This document shows positions 58,139 through 64,000 of a stretch of DNA of 64,000 nucleotides, in pieces. The notes beneath the pieces were generated by a model. That model made no database searches. It was not told where the DNA came from and worked only from the letters and a program-made list of their open reading frames with translations. Source of the stretch: Sordaria brevicollis (taxonomy: Eukaryota; Ascomycota; Sordariomycetes; Sordariales; Sordariaceae); contig JAUTDP010000009.1 in assembly GCA_033439795.1 (NCBI GenBank), positions 248,001 to 312,000 on the forward strand. The letters are read 5' to 3'. Numbering within the stretch: the stretch's first letter is position 1; each line of letters starts with the position of its first letter. The position numbers and the translations under genes are program-made.

Positions 58139-59183
58139 GACATCTTTGGGGAAGGCAATGATTCTGATATAGAAGCTTTTTTTCTGGGATGGATTGAAGA
58201 GCTGGACCGGCAGCAGTGACTTCAAAAGGATTATGGTTATATAAGGTTTCACCCGGGGCGAGAAACAGTAAATGCTAGACAGACTTCTCCCTCGGGGAGA
58301 AAGGTAAATAGAAGAACTGTGAGCTTCAGGACAGGCAAAGTTGATTATTGACTTGACATTTCTGCTCTGGAAGTTGTTACATCAGCGCTATGTGTACATG
58401 GTCTGGAAAATGAAAAGTGTCGCTGTCTTGGACTCTTGAGTGTTTAGAGAAAAGCTGTAGAGCGGGCGAAATTCCATGGTTCATTGTTCCAGTGTAGAGA
58501 CAATAGCAACCCGTATTGTCTATAAAGCCCCTGATCCGTATTCCTGCTCCCTTTTCTTTCGCCTTGTTAATATCACCTTTCGTCGAGAGATGGAAGTTCT
58601 GTGGCAGTTCACCGCCAAGGCTAGCAAATGTCACTGGTGGCCTTTCGCTGTGATGTTCCGACTGGCTTCTCATTAACCTGGTAAAAACGAACAGCGAATC
58701 AGAATACCTCTACGCAGTGGCGCTCCGGGGCACCTGACCGACACAACATCAAATCGATGGCCGGTTCAGTTGAGGTTGAGACCATGAAACATCAAAGTTT
58801 ACATATGCAACATGTTCAGCTTCACCGTTTATTACAAGCTCAAGCTCACAATGTGATTCACACCGATACTCGTCTTCATTTAAGTCCTTCTAGACCCAGA
58901 TCGTTATCTAACGCAACTCGACTCAATGCAACAGGCTCCTCTAGGAGTCGCTGATGATATATTCCCCAAACGCCTACCCCGATGCCCATTTTATAACGCC
59001 ATGATGCTAACAGCAGAAATATAAGTCGATGAATCCCAGCCAAATGGAGTGATCATCCAGCAAGAAAAAGTAAAGATGCCGTGACAAGAAACCGCGGCCC
59101 CAGACGACTCCAACGCCAGTCACAGAAGGTACGGAATGCCATCTCCTCCTCATCTATTCCCCTTCTCCTCCTCATTGTATCCC
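58139..59183. other. intergenic, convergent 3' ends
   Basis: About 1 kb between the AT-hook protein gene and the PAPS reductase gene, which converge. It should hold both 3' untranslated regions; no other gene is recognisable. Confidence 0.5.
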
Positions 59184-60143
59184 TTAGGCCTGAACAACCT
59201 CGGCCGGGGTGACCAGAGCAGGAGCGGCAACAGCAGCAGCCAGCGCCTGCTTCTTCGCGTTCTCCGACAAGAACTGCGCATACCTGCTCTGCTTGTTATG
59301 AATTCCGCACTCGGTCTTGTTCTTGCCCTTCCAGCGGCCAGCACGCTCATCCTCGCCGGCCGCGACGGGGCTGGTCGAGTGCCAGTCGCCGATGGACTTG
59401 TAACCGCGATCCAACAGCTCATTGTACGGGACGTTGTGCTCGTCGATGTAGGCCTTGACCTGCTGGAAGCTCCAGTTGACGAGCGGGTTGATCTTGACGA
59501 TGCCGCGCTCCTCGTCCAGCTCGATGACGGGGATGGACCCCCGCGCGCCGCCCTGGGAGCGGCGGCGGCCCGTGAAGACGGCGGCCACCTTAAGGTCCTG
59601 GTAGGCGCGGTTCTGGGGCTCGACCTTGGCGATCCAGTCGTACAGCTCCTCGGAGGTCTCGTACAGCTTTTCGCCGTAGACGTTCTCGAATTCCTCGACG
59701 GTCGACACGTCGGCCGGCTTGAAGACGTGCAGCCGGATGTTGGGGTAGCGCTCCTGCACGCGGTCGACGAGCGCGTACGTCTCCTTGAAGTGGTACAGCG
59801 TGTCGAGGAAGATCAGGTCGACGGGCGCCGCGTCGGGGGACTCCTTGGCCAGCTTTGAGAGCATGTCGAGGGTGACGAGGCCAGTCAGGCCAAAGGCGGT
59901 GGTCTGGAAGAGGTTGGGGAAGAGGGTCTTGCAGAAGCGAAGAATATCGAGAGCCTCCATGTTCTCGAGCTGCTTGTTCAGGTGGTCGAGGTGAGGCTTG
60001 GTGAGAGAGATCAAGGGCAGGTTGGCGGTGGATGAGTTGGCCGAAGCGAAGCCGGAGTCGACAGAGGCATTGTCGTCAAACTTGCCGTCAAGCTTGGGGG
60101 ACGAGGCCCTGGTGGAAGTTTGGGACACTTGCTCGGAAGCCAT
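59184..60143 (-). CDS. MET16: phosphoadenosine phosphosulfate (PAPS) reductase
   Basis: This enzyme reduces PAPS to sulfite with thioredoxin in sulfate assimilation. The frame gives 319 residues without intron from the ATG at 60143; the frame runs 60 codons further upstream, but that part lacks family similarity. The first roughly 45 residues are Ser-rich. AFGLTG is the phosphate-binding loop (PP-loop-like), then LDTLYHFKET and the SxxxGRRRSQGG substrate-binding region (TGRRRSQGGAR). INPLVNWSFQQVKAYI and YNELLDRGYKSIGDWHST are conserved. KTECGIH near residue 290 holds the catalytic cysteine. No Cys-Cys pair for a [4Fe-4S] cluster is present, so it is the PAPS type rather than an APS reductase. 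The upstream 250 bp should include its promoter; no certain sulfur-control site is seen. Confidence 0.94.
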   Translation of the reverse strand: MASEQVSQTSTRASSPKLDGKFDDNASVDSGFASANSSTANLPLISLTKPHLDHLNKQLENMEALDILRFCKTLFPNLFQTTAFGLTGLVTLDMLSKLAKESPDAAPVDLIFLDTLYHFKETYALVDRVQERYPNIRLHVFKPADVSTVEEFENVYGEKLYETSEELYDWIAKVEPQNRAYQDLKVAAVFTGRRRSQGGARGSIPVIELDEERGIVKINPLVNWSFQQVKAYIDEHNVPYNELLDRGYKSIGDWHSTSPVAAGEDERAGRWKGKNKTECGIHNKQSRYAQFLSENAKKQALAAAVAAPALVTPAEVVQA

Positions 60144-62552
60144 GTTGGATATGGACAGATGGATGAATGGATGAATGAGTCTTGGTGATGGGTATGTTTC
60201 GTATGACTGGGCGGTGGTTGTGTATATGTAACAAGACACTTTCGGACAACGAACGGCGACAACCTTGTTGGATGATGGACCACGGAGGTGAAAATCACTG
60301 GATATGGAAACAGATCCAGGCAAGTTACGGTTCGAAGAATGGGAGCAGAGTGGCTTATAAGAGAATCCGGAGATAACCTGGGATAGGCAGGCAAGCGTAG
60401 GACCGGGGCTGGGATCTGTGGTATCTTATTAAAGAGGAGGATCTGGGGTTCTCCGCGGCTCCGATTTCAACTCCTGCGAGTCCGGGGCAGTGAAGGGAAA
60501 CAAGACGCAGCGAGAATCATTAGTAATTCCGCAAGTCAACGCATTTGTTGGACTCTGACGCCGAACATTGAGCACACCATCCACACCTCACACCTACGGC
60601 TGTCGGTCGCAGAGGATGGCCGAAGAACGGTGTCAGACCGGGGCCGAAGACGCAATCGCAGCGTCGTTCGCAGCATGTCGGTTTCTTTGGGATGGTGGTG
60701 TTGAAAAGGAGGCTGATCACGACATCTGGACGACTTGCCATTGGTCAATGGAGTCTGGTTTTTGTGGGGGTCTATATGCCGTAGCGTCTTCCACACATCG
60801 GACGGTTTGAAAGAACGTCCGCACGCCCGTTGCAGAGGGTTGTTAACTTGCGACTCCGGTTGTGTCGATTTCTCAGCTTTCGAATTCTCTACGGTGGCGA
60901 GCACTGAGAATGATTGTCTCAACCGGTGTCTGCAGAGCAAAAGCCTTCGCTCGCTTCAATTTAGTCTCTCAGGTCTCAAAGATCCAAAACCCCCCTCGCT
61001 CCGTGTCTCGCTCCGTGCCCCTGGCGTTCCCGAAGGCACGTTGTCGTCAGAGACCCCGAGTTTCGATCATTGTCGTCATCACAAACCTAAATCGCATTCT
61101 GCTTCTACCATGGCGTGTGGCCCGTCAGGTCGTGCTTCCATGCTTAGAAAACATGCCAAAGTTCTAGCGCGATCTGTTAGCCGCTGCCATCTTTTATGGA
61201 GTGTTCAGATTGTGCTTTTGGTGTTCGGTCTTCCAGAGGCTGCTTGTAAGCTGTGTTCTGCTTAGAATAGTTTCCCTCCACCAATTATAATCCTCGGACA
61301 TTTGCAGCCGAGTCTTCGTCGTCGAACACTCAGCCAACATCCGCGACTGAGTGATGTCACTTTTCCCTCTGCTGTTTGGCCCCACAAGGCGCGATATCAA
61401 TCCACACCGGAATGAAACGTTTTGCGATAACTTTTGCTTCCACCGCACCGGTATCGCGCTTCTTTTGGACCCTTTGCGCATTATGAACTTTTGGAAAGGA
61501 AGATACTCGTCAGGTCTTCAAAACCGACCCCATGACTAGCGGGCTGACGAGTATATATTAGGAACTTCTAAAATCTCATTCTTTAAGCCCAAAACGTATT
61601 CTTCTTTGCTCTCATGCGGCCTTTATACCAATGCCGTAGGACAACGTAGCGTAGCAGGAGGAAGGGTGTGAGCCAGATATATGTATAACTGTTTCTGCAA
61701 GCATCATACCTCAATAAGCGCTTTTACCGAGAGCCGACATCCGCCCCAAACTCCAACATCGCTCTTCTACTTTCTATACCACCTATGCAAGTCCCTGGCC
61801 TCTTTCGTTGTCCGGAGATGCTGAAATCCACTTCCTTATGTCTACATTCACGGAATTCCAGAAGCCCATCCTCCAACGGCCAGCCGCCCCAAGATGAATC
61901 CCAAAATGGTGATAAACATGGACATGCCGAGATCCGTTGGTTCCCAAATGGGCGCAAATTGGTGGCCTGTCATGCGATTCTGAAACCCTGTGCCAACTTT
62001 TGCCTTTGGCACAACCTCGTCGCCAACGGCGCTCTCCTGTTGATCCCTTCCACCCAGGCGCAAATCAAATGCCACCAGAACGGGGGAAGGCATGGTGTGC
62101 CGTGTCTCGTGCCCCGATCCCGGTAAAGCCGCTCCATTGTCAAGGCCCCCGGGCGGGGCAGCGCGGGTGCCAAACCAGGCTTTTGGTGGGGTCGTGCATG
62201 CCGCTTCCACTTCGGTTGGAGTCCCCCAGCGAAGCCCGTCCTGACGCCGGAGAGCGAATCTCGACTCACTATTGACTGCCCTGATTGCTTGATAGTATCC
62301 AGTCACACTTTCGCCCTATTGCTCGGTCGCATTTACACAGGCCAGCCCTCTTTCAAGTTGTCTCTCCAGGTCTATCGATTTCCCCCACATCCTCACCGAG
62401 TCCATATTATAACGCGGTCCCCTTGGGTGTCACTATTCACAGTCACGATCAGGCAGTTAACCGCTTGTCGCGTTCTACTAGGAACCTCGAACACGTCTGC
62501 CCAAGCGTTAGTCACAGCCCGCTCGAGTCGCATCCAGAGGCAGATCACAACC
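60144..62552. other. divergent upstream region, no recognised gene
   Basis: About 2.4 kb between PAPS reductase and phosphoserine phosphatase, which diverge. The frames here (for example 60735-61265 plus and 61848-62306 minus) overlap on both strands and have no domain. It should hold both promoters; the stretch from about 62280 is the probable leader of the phosphatase gene. Confidence 0.45.
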
Positions 62553-64000
62553 ATGTCCGACAAGAGCAACACCGCCCGCGTCCAACGGCCGTCGCTCTCC
62601 TCTAACATGAGGAGCAGCTCGTACCTCCAGGAGCACCAGCAGTATCGTTCCCCCACCAAGCCCGAGGGTCACTATGGCATCGACACGGTTGTCGAGGACA
62701 TGAACGCGACATCGATCGCAACCTCGCCAACACCCATTGTCCCTCCCAAGGGCGTCGCCCGCTTCAAGGGCATTCCTTCTCCTGAGCACCCGCCGACCAT
62801 TGTCGAGAGCGGCCTGAGCCACGAGCTCTCGCATCCCAACTGTACCCCGGCTCCCGGCACCAGAAGCGACAAGCTCGTCGCAACTCTCTACTACAAGTCC
62901 TCGGCACCGCGCATCTCCAATGCTATCCCTTCGCCCCAGCAGGCGTCTTCTCCTGCCGGAAGCCAGTCTCCCAAGGGCCGTGCCTCCGAATCAGAGATCC
63001 CCGGCAACATGGCCCCAACCAGCAGCCTTGACACCTTCCCCCTCGAGCCGCCCACCGCTGAACCTGAGCCTCTCGACCATCTTTATGGCTCCTACATCTC
63101 GCCCATGTGCATCACCTCTTTCCTCCACCTCATGTCCAGCTTCCCGCTGCCTCCCGGCGCTAGCGACCTGAACTCGGCCCACCGCTGCTTGAAGCTCGAT
63201 CAGACCCCAGACCACCACCCGCTCGTTGTCGAGCTGACTCTCTCTCCCGGCCCTTCGCTCGACTACCTCCCTCTGGCGGACTTGCGCAAGCATGAGCTTA
63301 TCTACCGATTCGAGCGCGAATGGAACGTTGATGTCGCTCTGCGCTCCGACACTCTCTTCCGCAGATACCCTCGCCTGGTCGTGTTCGATATGGACAGCAC
63401 ACTCATCACACAGGAGGTCATCGATCTCCTCGCTGCCACCATCAAGGACCCGCCCGACCTCGCCGCCCGCGTTGCCGACATCACCCACCGCGCCATGTTG
63501 GGCGAGCTCGAGTTCGATTCCGCCTTCCGCGAGCGCGTGAAGCTGCTCACCGGCCTCCCTGGCACCCTCTTCAACGATCTTCGTCCCGTTCTGGACGTTA
63601 CCAACGGTGTGCGCCCTCTGCTACGTGCTCTAAAGCGCCTGGGTGTCAAGACTGCTGTTCTCTCCGGCGGCTTCCTGCCCCTGACGAGCTGGCTGGCTGG
63701 TGAGCTCGGCATTGACTATGCGCATGCCAACGAGGTAGTCATTGACGAGGCCACTGGCCGTCTGACTGGCGAAGTTAAGGGACGCATTGTTGGCGCTGAG
63801 CGCAAGCGCGAGCTGCTGATGGAGATTGCGGCTAAGGAGGGCATTCCGCTGGATCAGGTGGTGGCTGTGGGAGACGGTGCGAACGACCTGCTCATGATGG
63901 GCGTGGCTGGTCTGGGTGTTGCGTGGAACGCGAAGCCGAGGGTGCAGATGGAGGCGAGCGCAAGGCTGAACGGTGATAGCTTGCTTGACTTGCTGTACCT
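62553..64000 (+). CDS. SER2: phosphoserine phosphatase (HAD family), 5' part
   Basis: The frame is open from the ATG at 62553 to the window end (over 480 codons) without intron; the 3' end is outside. The enzyme makes L-serine from phosphoserine, the last step of the phosphorylated pathway. The first roughly 160 residues are Ser/Pro-rich and not part of the catalytic fold. A middle segment (HLYGSYISPMCITSFLH onward) resembles the regulatory N-terminal part of the larger fungal enzymes. HAD motif I is VVFDMDSTLITQEVID, with the nucleophile and acid/base aspartates. AVLSGGFLPLT is motif II (Ser), the Lys of motif III lies in the VKGRIVGAERKRELL region, and VGDGANDLLMM is motif IV. All catalytic residues visible are intact. 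Confidence 0.92.
   Translation, partial: MSDKSNTARVQRPSLSSNMRSSSYLQEHQQYRSPTKPEGHYGIDTVVEDMNATSIATSPTPIVPPKGVARFKGIPSPEHPPTIVESGLSHELSHPNCTPAPGTRSDKLVATLYYKSSAPRISNAIPSPQQASSPAGSQSPKGRASESEIPGNMAPTSSLDTFPLEPPTAEPEPLDHLYGSYISPMCITSFLHLMSSFPLPPGASDLNSAHRCLKLDQTPDHHPLVVELTLSPGPSLDYLPLADLRKHELIYRFEREWNVDVALRSDTLFRRYPRLVVFDMDSTLITQEVIDLLAATIKDPPDLAARVADITHRAMLGELEFDSAFRERVKLLTGLPGTLFNDLRPVLDVTNGVRPLLRALKRLGVKTAVLSGGFLPLTSWLAGELGIDYAHANEVVIDEATGRLTGEVKGRIVGAERKRELLMEIAAKEGIPLDQVVAVGDGANDLLMMGVAGLGVAWNAKPRVQMEASARLNGDSLLDLLY

Overview
The window is nuclear DNA of a filamentous ascomycete. Genes have short introns (about 50-100 nt, GT..AG, CTAAC-like branch points), the proteins are typical Pezizomycotina families, and one AT-rich island shows the CpA/TpG depletion left by repeat-induced point mutation (RIP). 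Intron style, gene spacing and RIP fit Sordariomycetes, most likely a Sordariales genome of the Neurospora/Sordaria kind. The order-level placement is inference.

Layout. 1-578: 3' part of a secreted Ecp2/Hce2-domain protein, cut by the window start. 1257-4211(-): ferric reductase-type flavocytochrome with a long disordered insertion. 7475-8791(-): FAD-dependent oxidoreductase. 10006-10909(+): short-chain dehydrogenase/reductase. About 12.3-18.1 kb: RIP-mutated AT island bounded by inverted GC-rich arms, with a perfect foldback in the right arm. 18472-19804(+): NC2-beta (Dr1), whose frame stays open for 119 codons beyond its TAG stop. 20935-21880(-): small mitochondrial membrane protein of unknown function. 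23935-26082(+): Erf2 palmitoyltransferase. 27203-28441(+): Tyw3. 29130-30032(-): Mic19. 30900-34339(-): Zn2Cys6 transcription factor rich in Gln. 35926-38928(-): importin beta. 41491-43617(-): 2-isopropylmalate synthase. 45970-47892(-): second ferric reductase. 51474-51820: MITE-like element. 53940-54559(+): Isd11. 55694-58138(+): AT-hook-bearing acidic protein of unknown function. 59184-60143(-): PAPS reductase. 62553-end(+): phosphoserine phosphatase, cut by the window end.

There are no operons and no obvious secondary-metabolite cluster. Most genes are unrelated housekeeping functions: transcription, nuclear import, tRNA modification, mitochondrial architecture, Fe-S biogenesis, and leucine, sulfate and serine metabolism. 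Iron recurs loosely: two reductive iron-uptake-type reductases and Isd11, but they are far apart and nothing shows co-regulation.

The most notable signals are the NC2-beta TAG, which could be a RIP-type CAG-to-TAG change near the RIP island; the inverted arms bounding the island; the foldback inside the right arm; and the MITE with TA target duplication. Exon coordinates come from reading splice consensus and reading frame by eye. No homology search was run.
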